This document shows positions 13,138 to 25,824 of a stretch of DNA of 64,000 bases, piece by piece. Below the pieces are notes generated by a model. It saw only the letters and a list, made by a program, of their open reading frames with translations. It made no database searches and was not told the DNA's origin. Position 1 is the first letter of the stretch, and every line of letters begins with the position of its first letter. This DNA is from Tilletia caries (Eukaryota; Basidiomycota; Exobasidiomycetes; Tilletiales; Tilletiaceae), in assembly GCA_032718865.1 (NCBI GenBank), contig JALUTQ010000004.1:930001-994000 (forward strand). The letters run 5' to 3'. The position numbers and the translations under genes are program-made.

Positions 13138-16100
13138 CTAGTAGTGGTAGAAACTGAGAGCTGAAGAATCCGAAGGTCCCCGGACATGGATAGTAGGGAT
13201 CGTGCCGCCTGTACGAACAGACTTGCGGCCCAAAGACGCTGTCTGAGAGTAGTTTGTTTCGGGTGCAACCTCGTCTTGGTGAGCGGGCGGGTACGAAGAC
13301 CGCTTAGTGGGCGAGGAACTTGATGCTGAGATCAGGCTCTGGCGGGTGCTTGACGGATGACTCCGCTTCACATCTGGAATATCATGGGCGTCGTGGCTGC
13401 CGACCGGGCGGTTGGTCTTGTCCTGCAAGGCAATTCGATGTCGTTCGGCTGCCATGACCATGATCATTGATGCAGAGTTCAGTCCAAGTTCTGGCAAGTT
13501 GCGTGCCTGAGACGCACAGGCGGCGTTGTACTCACCGATGCTTGCGCTGCGATTTGAACCCATCTTGCAAGGTGTCTCTTGTGCGGCGCTCAAGTTCTCG
13601 AAGCGAGAAATACGTTGCGTTACCATCGAGGCAGCCTTCTCCGCCACCTCAACGACCGAAGGAGCATGAGTTGTGGGAGCCGGTGAAAGAATGGTGAGGT
13701 CTGCTTCGCCGCGAGTAGTGATGACGGCCCATGGTGACTCGGGAACACCTGCAGCCTTCACTCCTGAGGCAGAGCTGAAGGTGCTGGACCTATTCGACGA
13801 CGAGGACGAAGAGTTGAAACTCGTTCTGTTGACAATGGTCGAATCAGATTGTTGCGTGTGGGAGCGTTGCTTTCCTGCTTTCGAGTTCGTCTTCGACTCG
13901 CTCTTCAACGTGCTGTGCTTCGGAAACGCACCCTGAGGGCAGTCAATCCATTCCGCCTCCCTTTCGAAGCCGATGGTGGAAATTGATGCTTCTGAAGCCT
14001 TGCGAACCCGCTGCGAGTCGACTCCGTCGTTGGGGACTGTGAATGAAAGAGGCGCAACCGCCAAAGAATTCCAAACGCTGTTATCGAACGCCGAAACGTC
14101 AGAGCGATTCTCGATGGTAATACCATTCTGGCCGCCAGTCTCCGCTGATCGTGTATTCAGAGCCGTGGTGACGGCAGTGATTGCAGCAGTTTCGCAGATT
14201 GTCTGTTCTGCCTTTTTCGCGATGACAGCCCATCCGTACCGGCCAACAACGGATTGCGGCGTGTTTAAGCCGAGGAAGGAACGCTCGTCTTGGGGGCCTG
14301 ATTTGACAGGCGTTCCGATAGCGGCCTGGTTCCTCATAGACATGAAGCTTTCCCGTTTGCTTCTCATCCAGATCGCATCGAGGCTGCGGGTAAGATCCGC
14401 TGTCATTTCTTCGGTCACCTCATCGAGAGTTTCGAGGGGCATGGCTGGATGCATGTACCGATGTAGAGTCAACGGGTCCATTTGCCGGATGGCTTGGATG
14501 ATCTCTTCATCACTCGGCCTGCGTTGCTCGGATTGGTCTGCCGCCATTTGTGCACCGGCCACTTCCTCGGCCAGAGAGGTTAGAGCCTCTGCTGCTGCTT
14601 CTTCCTCTTCTTCTTCGATACTAATAGATGAAGTCGTGTCCGCCACTGCGTTGGCAGCGGCCGACCTCGAATGTGGTGGTGAAGAGTGCATCCGTAGACT
14701 GTTGCTGATGGGAGTCATGTTGATCCGCGATGGGGAAGATAGCGAGATCTCTTCGCTCATGATTGTGCTGGACATGCTGTCCGAGGTAATTCGCTTTGAG
14801 CTCGATGGGGAATCCTCCTTCTGCTCTCGGAGTGCAGCAAGGAGCAGGCCAAAGTCTGAAGAGAGACTCTTTCTTTGGCGTCCACTGGCGATGGATTCGA
14901 TACCAGTCTCGCTGCCGAGGCTCTTGCGCGTAGAAACCATTCCGAGCTCGCTGGCTAAACTCCTTCTGTTTGAATCCTCGAAGCCGCGCGCATTGCCAAC
15001 AGACAGCGACAGTGAATTGTCTGCAGACGCCGTAGCAGGTGGTTGCGATTCCTGCTCCTCGTTCTCTTCTGCGGTTATGGGCTCGCTTAGGTCGTCACCG
15101 ACAGGATCATTGCGTGATGGCGGCGGCTGAAGTACTGATACGTCCTTCAAGGCTTCGACGAGAAGTTCCGGCTTAGCATCGGGCAAGCTGGCTGCATCAC
15201 GGCGATGCTTGCCTTGACGAGACCGGGTTGTGACGTTCTGGAGCGAGGCGAAGGAACGTCCCGCTTCTACGCTGATGCTGCTACTTCGACCGGTCGGCAG
15301 CCTGGACGGCGATGCCCGAGATTGTTGCGGTACCCACTCGAACACCTTCGACCCATCCGATGTCGCCGTAGGCTCGACTGAAGGAACAGATCCAATCGCG
15401 GATAATCCGTCCGTCTGAGGATGTGTAGTGGTGGGCGACGTTCGAATGCCGAGAGTGTCCCCAGCTGCGGTCTGTTGCTCGTCAGTTTCGCCACCATCGG
15501 CTGCTGTTGTGAAGGAGTGGACAGAGTCATCGCCAGGAGCACAATCGGTTCCATATGTGGCATCAGTTGTACTGAGGTTGGTTGCTCTCATATTCCAAGC
15601 CACCGTGGTAGGCTCGAGATTTTGGCGAATGCTGAGCCGGTTGACGATGCTTTGACGAGCGTCCCGGAACGCTTCTCGAGCGCTGTTGAAGTTGAAAATG
15701 TCGGGAAGATCTGAAAGGTACCGACGATAGAAATTCTGGTACTGTTCGACCATCGTCCTCTCGTCGTCATCGGCTACTCGGACATCAGGACCGATACTGA
15801 GCCCTGGAACGAGGCGAGGCAGTAGCATCGCACTTAAACCATCCAGCTGGAAGCTGTTGGTATTGGTCTGCGTGGTACCATTCCCACTGCGAGCATTGGT
15901 TGACGCCCAGGTTGACGCCCAACCACTATTTTGCTGCGAAGGCCCATCGTTGGAGGATCGCTCTCGAGCGCGGCCCCTGCTCAAATTGAGCTCCTCAAAG
16001 GACTGATGCGCAGATCGATGCCTGTCTTCTCCTCCCTGCGATTGGCCATCCGACGGCCGTGTGCGAGAATCATTGACCTCTCTCCCGGTTCGGGAAGGTA

Positions 16101-19100
16101 AGACCTCCAACCGAGGACGTGGGTCGAATAGAAGACTGAGCCCTCGAAGAAGAGCGCTGCGAGGTCGCGTCACGCGATCACCCGCGACGTCTCCTGCCGT
16201 CCAATGCTCCCTTCCATAGGGGACCGAACGAACGCGATCGTTCATTCCCGAAGAAGCTGCAGCTTCGATGCGAACGGCGAAGTTATCGAGGCGATCGTCG
16301 GACCTTTGCCTGTTGCCTGCCGGATTGACAAGCGTTCGCTCGCTGGATTTGACGTCCCTGTAACGGTTCGGCGGTGAGGCCCTTCGTAAACCGCGCTGGC
16401 TGGAGTTCGATTGCAGTGGATCGCGATTGGTCGCCAAGCTAGTCAAGAACGACATACCTGTCCCATGGGTAAGCATTGTCTGGACGAGAGACAACGGTCC
16501 TTTGGACGTCGAAAAGAAAGATGGTGAGTTCAATGATTCCTCTTGTTCTGCGTGTACCGCACTCACCACCCAGAATAATAGACAAGGAGAGCAACAAAGC
16601 AAGGGCAAATGGGGCCGAAGTAGCGCGAGGGTGTGCAAGGCCAAACACCAGGTAAGGCAATGAGAAGATCTGAAGAAGAAAGATGCACTGTAAGAATTCT
16701 GCTTTCTCAAGGCGCCGTCCTCGTCCATGAGAACTCACGAAGGGAATCCACATGCCAATCATATGACCGGACAACCGTAAGAATGCAACTCGGGTCTCGC
16801 GCCTGCTCAAGAGCTCTTCTTGCCACTGCGCTTGTTTGAGCATATGCAATGTATAGTTCTGTTTAGCAACAGCAGCCGCTCGCTGTCCAACTGCCTCTTT
16901 CGACCCCGTTCGAGCAGCTCTCTGAAGGCGATCCTCTTCGCCAGAGAGATCAAACTCGACGCGTTGCACCGCAGCTCGTAGGGTCGCATAGCTTGCGATG
17001 CGAACCAGTGCTGACTGAGCGCCGAGCATGTCGTCGCCGCCCCCTTGAACCGCTTGCACGAGCTCTGTCGAAGCTTCGGAAGGCGGGATTGAATCATGGC
17101 CAAGAGACAGCGAAGAGCCTCGCATGGTAGGCAGTGTACGGGAAGCGGGGACGTTGACGAAGCCGAGCTGATGAGCTGTCGGTGCGAGGTAGCCTGGATC
17201 AAAGAAGGGCGGACGCAACTTTGTGCTGCGGTCGCAGTCATCCTGGCTCTGTCGTTGAGGCGAAGCGAAAATATCATGCAGAGGACTGGCGTGCTGAGGA
17301 CGGGACTCAGCGGCGGCAGAAGCCTGAGCCGGCAGGTCGTGACTGAAGTCGACAGCATGATGCAGATCCGAAATGTTCTCCTCTCCGAAGGTGCCAAGAC
17401 GCGAAGGGGCTGGCAAACAGTGTTGCATCGAGCTCTTGAGAGAAAAAGGGTTGGAATCACTGCTTCCCTTCAGTTCACGGTCCACAACGTCCGTCCGTAC
17501 GTATCGGATGCCAGTATGAGAAAACTGAGAAGGGGTACGCTCAGGACCGCTATGCTCGCCCATCTGGGCACTCCGGGCGCTCTGCGAGAACGTTCCGTCG
17601 AAGTTAGGGTCGTACGTGTGAGGAATGAGATTGTGGTCGAGCCTGGGCGTCGCCGGGACTAGCAGAAGAGGCTTGGTCGAGAAAGCCGCGGTTTGTATCT
17701 GAGCAAAGGTAGACGCACGCTTCCAACCACGACTCCCTTCGGCTGGGTCTGGACCAGACTGATTGGGCGACCGCACCAGAGGGAGAGAGCCTGTCGGGAC
17801 GATCTGACGCCACTTGTCCTTAATGAAGCTGTTCAAGCCGACCTCTGCAAACATCCGATCAACCTGTTCTTCGACCTCCCGCCGAATGCGATCAGGCGAC
17901 ATGGCCTGGTCCTGAGACAAGGGAGATGGTGGTAGCCCTGAACTTCGCAAACCTTCGTCCGGCTGGATCGAGGGACGTGGCGATCGCTGGCTGAGTGTCG
18001 CAGCGTCGTCGTCCGAAAATTCCGATGCGGCAATTCTGATCTGAGAGAGAGAATGACGCCAGTCGTTTACATCGTAGCCTTGGTTTGCCTTAGCGATACC
18101 ATCCAGCACTTCTTTGAGGGACTTGCGACTGTTGTTATTGCGGTGATAGGGAAGACCGGAGCCGTCAGAGAGCTCGGACTGACCGCTCAGTTGGGAGGGC
18201 CGTCTGTCCTCGACCTCCACGTCTAGGAGTGCATGCGTTTCCGAAGTAACGGACGTCGATGAACCAAGTCGATGCTTGGGATGGGTGGCTTGTGTAGCGG
18301 TGTCTCTCTCTGGCATTGTTGACAAGGGGGAGCGGCCGGAGGGCCCAAGGCTGCCGCCATGAAATGGGCCGGTCGCAAGTGATCGAGCGGTTGAGATGGT
18401 GTCCTTCTGAGTCGAGGGCGGAGCAAGACGATATGGATCCGCACTGCTGGCAATGGCGCTTCCAACAACCGCACTCATCGCACCACCGGTCGTTGTTGTC
18501 ACGGTTCCCATCAAGGCATTGACTTCGCCCGCCTGAGGCACAGGATGTGGAGCCTCATTGAAATCATTGATCGGCTCTGGCAAGTCGTCTGATTTCCGAA
18601 CGCCGAACGTTCCACGGTCAGTAGCCACTTCGTGGAGTGATGGAGATAGTCCGTGCAAACTTTTGGATTGTTCCAGGTTCGCCTTGGTCGGACTGCCCAA
18701 CTCGCCGTTCGGGGTGGTGAGCGAAGAACGACCTGAACGCTCCATGCCTTGATAGCCTTGGTTGGCGTGCATCGAGAACCTAAAGGCTGTCTTGGCCTGG
18801 TAGATGGTCGACATGAGGCCGAAAATTGTCACCGTACCTGCCACAAGGAGGATCACATTGATACCGAGGAGTGAGCCCGTCAAGAACTTGCTGGCGATCT
18901 CGTGAGGTGTGCAGCGGAAGAGAATGCCGGCCAATCCGCCGATGCTGGCTACGAATACCGTGGTGATGGCCCAAAGACCCCAATCGAGCTTGCCCAAGTA
19001 CGAAGACCGACCGAGGCGGATATGGCTGAAGGCAACGGTCGACACCAATGTCAAGAGCGTAGGCCGCAGGCAGAGTGCAATGATCAAAAGGGCTGCAGAC

Positions 19101-19549
19101 CGGCCATCGGTGAAGGGTGAAGCAGGGAACGTGATCGAGGTTGGGCGTGGACTGGTTGCGACCACGATCCAGTACGCAAGGAGGAAGGCGATGGACACGA
19201 TGTCGAAAATAGCAAGCCAGACTTGAACGCGCTGAGCTGATCGAAGTCGAGTTGGACCTGTTGCTGATGTACCACCCGATGCCCAGCCCGAAGGTGAAGT
19301 GTCATGCCACGGACCGGCCCCGGAGTCCGACCTTCCTTCACTCGTCCGCCGGGTCCGAAGACTGGCAACAGACGAGGACCGCGGATCAACCGAGGTTGTG
19401 CGAAGGTTGGCACCGTACGCTCCGCGATGGCGAGACCGGTTCGCTTTCGAGGCGAGTACGATAGGCAGCAAAGTCCGCAAAAGGACCGCAAAGGAGGAGA
19501 GGAGGGATAGGAAGGCGAGAATCAAAGTTGTCAGGATGAGGGCAAGCAT
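13138..19549 (-). CDS. Giant seven-transmembrane protein with GPCR-like spacing, function unknown
   Basis: Three exons (19549-16739, 16687-16567, 16499-13138) join in phase to 2097 aa. The introns are 51 and 67 nt. The ATG at 19549 starts directly in a hydrophobic helix. Likely TM helices are about 3-34, 111-131, 151-173, 190-210, 222-247, then after a roughly 680-residue polar Ser-rich loop, about 930-955 and 962-982. A disordered Ser/Thr/Arg-rich tail of about 1100 residues follows. Five helices, a long loop, two helices and a long tail is the layout of fungal nutrient GPCRs of the Gpr1 type. No diagnostic receptor motif is visible, so only the topology supports that idea. Skipping the 51-nt intron would insert 17 residues in frame at TM6. 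I do not recognise the family. Confidence 0.75.
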
Positions 19550-20376
19550 CTTTGACTGTCGATTTCGCCACTTGGGAGGTCTGAAGGGAGTCGATGAGAA
19601 GCTGAGGGGGCAACAAATGGATAGGAGGGGAATGGAGGGAAAGGGACGAGGGGAGGGGGGATATGGGACGGAAGAAGAAGGTCAGCACTAAGAGCCTGAG
19701 CGAGTGTTGTTCTTCCTGCCATCTCAGCGCAAATGAGAGAACAACACGGCGGCGCAGATGAGACACGCGTCCGATGGAGCGCGCTGCCTTCCCATTTGCG
19801 ACCTCATCTTCACGTTTCGCTCGCCACCGGTCGATGGCCGGGTCATCCTGGATGCGTTCGCCGGAGCATCTCATTCCCACGGACAGTTGCCTTGTCCGCC
19901 TGACCTCAAGTTGAACGATCCAGGGGAGAGCTGGAGCGAGCGGCGGGAGCTAGGCGGACCAGGAAGGGTTCTGGCATGCATGTGTGATGGGTGTTCAAGG
20001 CGAGAAGCGCTCCAAAGGATCCAAACGTTCGCCACCGTCGGATCACTCAGACTTTCGCTCAGATTCTCACGCTCGAGCCTCATAGCTGCGAAGATGGGAC
20101 GGAGAGCGTGGTTTTGATGCGTAGAGAAAAGGAACAGCCATACAGGAGAGAACGAACGGGACGAGGAAAAGAAGTGACAGCGACTTCGGGATGCCAAATC
20201 AGCCAATGTGCAAAAGTGATGTGAGGCAAAAGAGATTCGTTGTAGAGGGTGTATTGCCGACTGACATCCGAAGGGAAGAGGGGGCATAAGTGGCGAGGCA
20301 AAGCTCTCTCTGCCAAACAGCATGATGGATGGTGGTGGTGTGCGTGGGTCATAGAAGAAGGGGGAAAGCTGCCAAT
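19550..20376. other. Intergenic: promoter of the 7-TM gene and 3' flank of uL4
   Basis: About 830 bp between the start codon of the 7-TM gene and the stop codon of the uL4 gene, both transcribed leftward. Only short overlapping frames without family resemblance are present. It should hold the 7-TM gene promoter and the uL4 3' UTR. No repeat or RNA gene is evident. Confidence 0.5.
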
Positions 20377-22070
20377 CTAAGGAGCCTTGAGCTGCTCCAG
20401 GAACTCCTTGGAGGCGACCGCCCGCTCGGTCTTGGTGTTCTTCTTCTGCTTGCCTGACCGGCGGCGCTCCTCCTCGAGAATTGATTGCCGGATGGCGGTC
20501 TGGGCGTAAGGGTTGAGACGGAAAAGAACACCCCGGTTGCGGAGAGGGTTCTTCTTCTGGGTGTACGGCCGCTTGGTCGTGGAGGGGCCGGCAGCGCGGA
20601 TGACGGCCTTGATCTCGTCCGAGTTGATGAGGCGGGTGACATCTGAGTTGGCGATCTTGGCGTTAGGGAGGGTGAAGCCCTTCTTGAGCTCAGAAGGCTT
20701 GTCGTAGGTGCCGAAGACAGTGTCAAGAGCCTTGAAGGCGTCCTCGGTCCAGATGCAGAACCGGCCGATGTGTCCACCGGGGGCGAGCTGGAGGAGGTTC
20801 AGTCGGTTGACGGAGACGACCTCAACACCGGGGAGGTTGCGGAATGCACGGACGATGCCCTGGTCCTCGCCACCGTAGATGACGAGGGGACCGCGCCGCG
20901 ACTTGGTCTTGCGGCCGCGCATCTTACCGGTACCAGCACGGATCTTCTTGGTGTCGTGGACGCGCTGGACGTCGGTGTAGGCACCGAGAGACTTGAGGAG
21001 AGCAACGGCCTCCTTGGTCTTGGTGAAGGACTCGACGGCGTTGCTGACAACAAGGGGGACCTCCTCGATCTCCTCGATGCGGTGGCCGCGAGCGAGGAGG
21101 AGCGAGGGGACGGCAGTGGCAGCAATAGCAGAAGCAGTTGCGTACCGCTTCTGGTTCTGGTTGGTCTTCACAAACCAACGGCGCCAGAGCTTGTTGGGGG
21201 CGAACATGTGACCACCGCGGACCATGTTACCGAAAGCAGCCTGTGAGGAACAAGGAGGGACGTCGGGACATGACCGTGATCAGTGATCTGCATTCCCCGC
21301 AAGTAAAGTCGTAATCCCAGTTGCCCCTCTCCCGCCTCCCGCCCGCCGATGCACACAGAGGCCTGTCTCCTGCATTGACCCCGTGCCATCGACCCGCAGT
21401 GCACACAACACCGCTGGTGCGTGCCCTCCTCTCCACCGTTCTGTGACCGAGATGCTTACCTGACCGGAACGGTGAGTACCGCTGCCACCGACACGGGGGA
21501 TACGAGCGACGGCACGACCGGTACCCCAGGACTCGGCTGAGGTCTGGTGACCGGCGTTGGTAGCGACAGCGTAGGGCTGACGCTTGTTCTTGGCCATGTT
21601 CTTGTGAACGGCCGAGACGACATCGGGACGGATGGGAGCCGTGAGGACAGCGGGAAGGGGGATGGAGCCGGCGATGGCACCGTCCGCACCGCGCACGTTA
21701 ACAGCTGCGCGCAAAGTTAATAATAGAAGCGGGATGTCAGCATGACGAGCATGAAGAGATGTGTGGAGCTCACCGCGAACGGAAACGAGAAGCGCGGGCG
21801 TGGCAGATGGATCGAAGGTTCCCCTCCCTCAGGCCGTCCCTGCTCAATAAAATCAACACCCGGTCTGGACAACGCTCTTGGTTGAGCGCTCCGACGTCCC
21901 TGACCCTGGTGTCCGCTGCCCGTCCTTGGCCCACCGTCCACCTGGGCGCTACGAGCACTACCCTTCCTATCCGCCGTCCCCCACCACGATCCATCTGCAG
22001 GCCACACCCGCGCTGCTGCTTCGTCCCATCCGCTGGAGAGTGCGTGATACGTACTTGGTCGAGCAGCCAT
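20377..22070 (-). CDS. RPL4: 60S ribosomal protein L4 (uL4)
   Basis: Structural protein of the large ribosomal subunit, with an internal loop lining the exit tunnel. Three exons (22070-22055, 21704-21460, 21240-20377) join in phase to 374 aa, close to the usual eukaryotic uL4 length. The first exon codes only five residues plus one base (MAARP) and is followed by a 350-nt intron, the longest in the conserved arm. Family blocks are clear: [47 protein letters not shown]-type sequence at the exon 2/3 junction, [14 protein letters not shown], and the [16 protein letters not shown] segment. It lies divergent from the serine-rich gene at 23731. Confidence 0.97.
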
Positions 22071-23730
22071 TGTTGATCTTGAGGAGTGAGAAGCCTGGTT
22101 GGTCTTGATGCGATGGCTGCGGGCGAGGTCGAGCTGCGAGCGGAAGGAAGACTCAACTTTCCACTGGGCCGTGTGAAAAATTCGGAGAGCGCGGAAGGGC
22201 TCGCTTCATGATCAGCGCGCTGCATGATCATCCGCAGAGGTCACGTGGTTGCATCGAGCTTGCTGTTGTTTCGGCCGAGAGATTGCCACATGGCTGCCTG
22301 CATGGATCGATCGATCGATCGCTCTGAGTGATCACCACATCACCTTTCCCAACTGACTGACTGTCCTCCAACGGCTCGACCGCATTGGGTCAAAGGACTG
22401 ACTGCGATTCACTGTCGTGGTCTCACTGCGACCGTCGGCATGCAGCATCGTCGTTGTCGCCGGACGCAGGTACGGCGGCCGCGTTCCATCTTTGCGAGCA
22501 CATACGGCAACCAGCTCGGTGCGTTCCTACGGCTTTCCAGCCGTTTTCGGCCGCTCGGAGGGTGAGCAAGCTGTCAGGTCATCGGTCATCCCTGCAGGGT
22601 CAGAGGGCCAAAGCCCAGAACCAGACAAGTTCCCAGGCGGAGTAGAGGGCAAGAACAGAAAAGCATTTGGTATAGACGGTTCCAGTCTGGAAAATTGAGC
22701 CTTCAACTGGCGATAGAAGCTAACAGTCTCTCCCACTCCGCTTGGTGCTTTGCCGACAGTGCCCCTGCTGATCCAAGTCTCCCTCTCTGTCTCCTCTGAT
22801 GCCCCACCTCTCTTTTGCCGCTGTTCCGTTCACTGCAGATCATGTATTCATTGTACCAGTAGGATGTTGGACCTCCAAGCTTCAAGTTCAGCGTCCGCCG
22901 CACAGGCTCAGCCAGTGCACATCCCCAAACGAGCTCGGACGCACTGCAAACTCCGCGTTCGGGATCTACAGAGCGTTCCCGCACCGGTCCGTTCGAAACT
23001 TCGAAGGTAGTGACGTCCAACCCTCCTTGCTTTGCCGATCTCATTGTTCGTCTCATCGCTCATCAGGCCATCCAGCTTCAAGTGGCAGCCCAACTCTACC
23101 GCTAGGTTGGGGCGTATGTGCAATAAGGCCCTTGCCCGCCGGCTCGCGTACTGGAGCAGTCTTTCTCCAATCCTTCGATGCGGCCAGGGCACAAAGGAAG
23201 ATGCCCAAACATCTCGCCCAGGTCAAGGCTTCTTGCAGGGAACACACAATCCGAACTAGTGTTTTAGGTTTGCATATGTGTCGATACGCAAACTAACACC
23301 TGTCTCATCCTTTGAGGCTCGTCTACATATGTACATGCTGTCCATACCCTCCCCTTTGGCTTGGAGAAGAAGTTCCCTCGCTCTCGGTTTCCTTTTCTAC
23401 CCGCCCCTCTTATTTCCTTTTCTTCAGGTTCTCCCATCTCGGAAATCCTTCTTCCTTTCTTCCCTTCCTCCTTCAGCGAACAACGAGTGACGACACCGGC
23501 AGAATCCCTGGCGGTGACAAGAGTGTCTTCCCTTCGTCTCTCGGCTGTTCACGAACCCCTTCTTCTGACCACGGTCACTGTATCCATATACCTCAACAGC
23601 CTGTCTGCGACTAGCGGTGACGTTCGACCCCCCCCCTCCCGACATTCAGCCTTTCTAGGATCGCAAGCGAACGCAAGTCATAGACGGCCATCCACCTCCA
23701 ACAACCAGCAAACGAAATCCAACTATCAAC
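22071..23730. promoter_or_regulatory. Long divergent intergenic region between uL4 and the serine-rich gene
   Basis: 1.66 kb without a supportable gene. It includes a short GATC run (about 22304-22322) and pyrimidine-rich tracts before the start codon at 23731, consistent with a long 5' leader. Several short frames exist, but none carries a recognisable motif. Confidence 0.45.
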
Positions 23731-25824
23731 ATGATCCTCGACACTCACGCCGCACGGTCTACCACCTTGAACACCAACGTCGCAACGCAAGAAAAGAAAA
23801 GCAAAGGAAACTGCAGGTCTCCAATCCTTGAGTCGGTGCCTGTTGCACAAGGCACACTGGCAAGCTCGGCTCTGATGCGCTACAGTGCCTGCGAGGACTT
23901 TGAGCGAGCTCACCAAGCCAATAGCTTGACTCATTGTACGTCCGTCATCCATGAGCTCTCCGAGAACGGCCACACCACGACATTCGACATCCTCTCCCGT
24001 GCCGCCAACACGCTCACCCACCCAACAACCTGGGCGAGCAATGTGATGAGCCTCGTCTCACCGACTCCGACTTCCGAGAACAACCTGTCGATCAGTGCGG
24101 CGACAGCTCCGTCAACGGCGATGGCGGCCCCGCCCGTCCCAAGCGTAACGTGCATCACGCCTCCTATGCTCACGATCACCGAGTACAACGCTTTCACCGA
24201 CGTCACGATGACCCGTCGACTCTCTCTGACCGAGCTCTCGCAACCTCCGTACGCTCCCTGGCCTCCACGCCAGACGAGAGCTGCGTTTTGCGGCCATGCA
24301 GCGGCCTGCGTCAGTCGGACGATCACCGCAGGAGAGGCCGACCCACTCCGCTTCATGCTGCCCTGGGTCATGGACAAGCGCTTCATGTTCCCCCTTCCCC
24401 TCGACCACCAAGGCCGAGCATCATTCCGGAGTGGACGATGGTGGAGTCGGAGGAACCTCGGATACGAGCACATCCGACCTACCCCGGTCCACTTCGTCAT
24501 GCGCAAGAAGAGCACAAGTTCATCGACACAGGCTCCAGCTCCGCTCGAAGACGAAGAAGAAGAAGACTCTTCGAACGAGTGGATGAGTGTCGAGAATGAC
24601 GTCGGCGACGAGACGCTTCCGTCTGAACCTAGACGCCAGGGGACGCTGCCGGCTCCCGCTGCAGGGTCGAGCATCATGACGATCCGAGAGGCTGCCCTCG
24701 CCATGGCGCGAGCAGGGCACGAGCGTGTGGTCGCTCGACGGAACAGCATCCCACCTGCGCAGGTGGATCTGATCTCGTCGTCCCAGACCCATCCCGACCA
24801 CGTCTTTGCACACGTCACCGACAGCGACTCGGACGTCGACATGGATGGCGACGAGGCCATTGGTAACCATAAGGGTGAAACGGATGCCGAGCATCGGGCG
24901 CAGCTGCAGTGTCATCGGTCATCACCGAGACGGTCGTACTCGCCCAATCGAATTCCTTCCATTCGAGGTCGGTCGTCATCCCTGCGTCGGGTGGCCGTCA
25001 GCGCTGATGATCACGCTACGCCCAGCAACACTTCCACCGATGATCTATCGAGTACGGCATCTTCGCCCAACCGCCGAATCTTTGCGCAACGCTGGCACCT
25101 CGCCTCCTCTTCTCCTGGCTCCACCCGTTCCCGGGAGCAATCCCTCGACGGCGGTTCCAGCCAGGACTCAGACGATTCCGATGATTCGCTCGGGATGGAC
25201 GACCACCCCGAGGGAGCGTCGGACCATTCGTCAGAGACTTCCAAGGACAGTCTCGACTCGGACGATCTGGATTGTTCAATGACCGACATCGCCGCCGCTC
25301 TGTCCAGCAAGAACGGTCGCTGTCAACTCCTCGGCACCGTCCTGGAGGTCGAGGACGGTGAGGATCTCATGGGCAATACCGACGTCAAGGCTGGCAAGAA
25401 AGGTCCACTTCGACCGGGCGTCTTCCGTCCGGCCAGCTTCTTCATCGTCGACTCCCCCGATCAGGAAGTCGAGAATCGGATCCGGCTGAATTCCTCGCTC
25501 GAACTTCTCCACCGGACGCAAGCAATTGAAAACTTGCAGTCGCACAGCAAGATGCCGAATATGCACACTACGGCGGCGATGCATGCCTCACCCGGAGCTG
25601 TCAAGGAGCCTTCCACCTCCGCCGATGTTCGAGCGGTCAAACCGTCCCCCTTCGCAGCAGCGGTCCTAGCCCGACCGATCCCAAAGGTCCACATGTCTGG
25701 CTTGCACGGGAGTGTGCTACTCCGTCGGCCCGGCAGTCTCTCCGCAACAGCAGCAGCCCCGCCCCTCCGGACCGTCTTTCTCGACACGACCTCGATCATG
25801 GACTGGGAACCTCAAGCATTCTGA
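23731..25824 (+). CDS. Serine-rich protein of unknown function, 697 aa
   Basis: A single uninterrupted frame from an ATG at 23731 whose upstream context is CAAC. No family is recognised. Visible features are a hydrophilic protein with alternating Ser/Thr-rich and acidic stretches (LEDEEEEDSSNEW; repeated DSDD- and SSxS-type patches between about residues 430 and 510), short conserved-looking blocks (MTRRLSLTELSQPP with an RRLS phosphosite-like motif; SIMTIREAALAMARAGHERV; RPGVFRPASFFIVDSP), and a C-terminus ending in MDWEPQAF. There is no signal peptide or membrane span. A nuclear or cytoplasmic regulatory protein is plausible but unproven. Codon choice is even along the frame and the opposite strand is less regular, which supports coding on +. 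Confidence 0.7.
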   Translation: MILDTHAARSTTLNTNVATQEKKSKGNCRSPILESVPVAQGTLASSALMRYSACEDFERAHQANSLTHCTSVIHELSENGHTTTFDILSRAANTLTHPTTWASNVMSLVSPTPTSENNLSISAATAPSTAMAAPPVPSVTCITPPMLTITEYNAFTDVTMTRRLSLTELSQPPYAPWPPRQTRAAFCGHAAACVSRTITAGEADPLRFMLPWVMDKRFMFPLPLDHQGRASFRSGRWWSRRNLGYEHIRPTPVHFVMRKKSTSSSTQAPAPLEDEEEEDSSNEWMSVENDVGDETLPSEPRRQGTLPAPAAGSSIMTIREAALAMARAGHERVVARRNSIPPAQVDLISSSQTHPDHVFAHVTDSDSDVDMDGDEAIGNHKGETDAEHRAQLQCHRSSPRRSYSPNRIPSIRGRSSSLRRVAVSADDHATPSNTSTDDLSSTASSPNRRIFAQRWHLASSSPGSTRSREQSLDGGSSQDSDDSDDSLGMDDHPEGASDHSSETSKDSLDSDDLDCSMTDIAAALSSKNGRCQLLGTVLEVEDGEDLMGNTDVKAGKKGPLRPGVFRPASFFIVDSPDQEVENRIRLNSSLELLHRTQAIENLQSHSKMPNMHTTAAMHASPGAVKEPSTSADVRAVKPSPFAAAVLARPIPKVHMSGLHGSVLLRRPGSLSATAAAPPLRTVFLDTTSIMDWEPQAF

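Noticed and set aside
13973..15130. 385-codon + frame opposite the 7-TM protein tail
   Set aside because: The Ser/Ala-rich sequence is simply the complement of the Ser/Arg-rich tail. The minus-strand exon is anchored by consistent splicing to TM helices.
20770..21246. 158-codon + frame opposite uL4
   Set aside because: Antisense to a highly conserved ribosomal protein exon. The Asp/Glu/Leu-rich translation is a complement artefact.
22303..22325. GATCGATCGATC run
   Set aside because: A four-base simple repeat of about five units. Too short to be a feature in its own right.
23931..24860. 309-codon minus-strand frame opposite the serine-rich gene
   Set aside because: Biased low-complexity sequence. 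The + frame is twice as long, starts at an ATG and has even composition.
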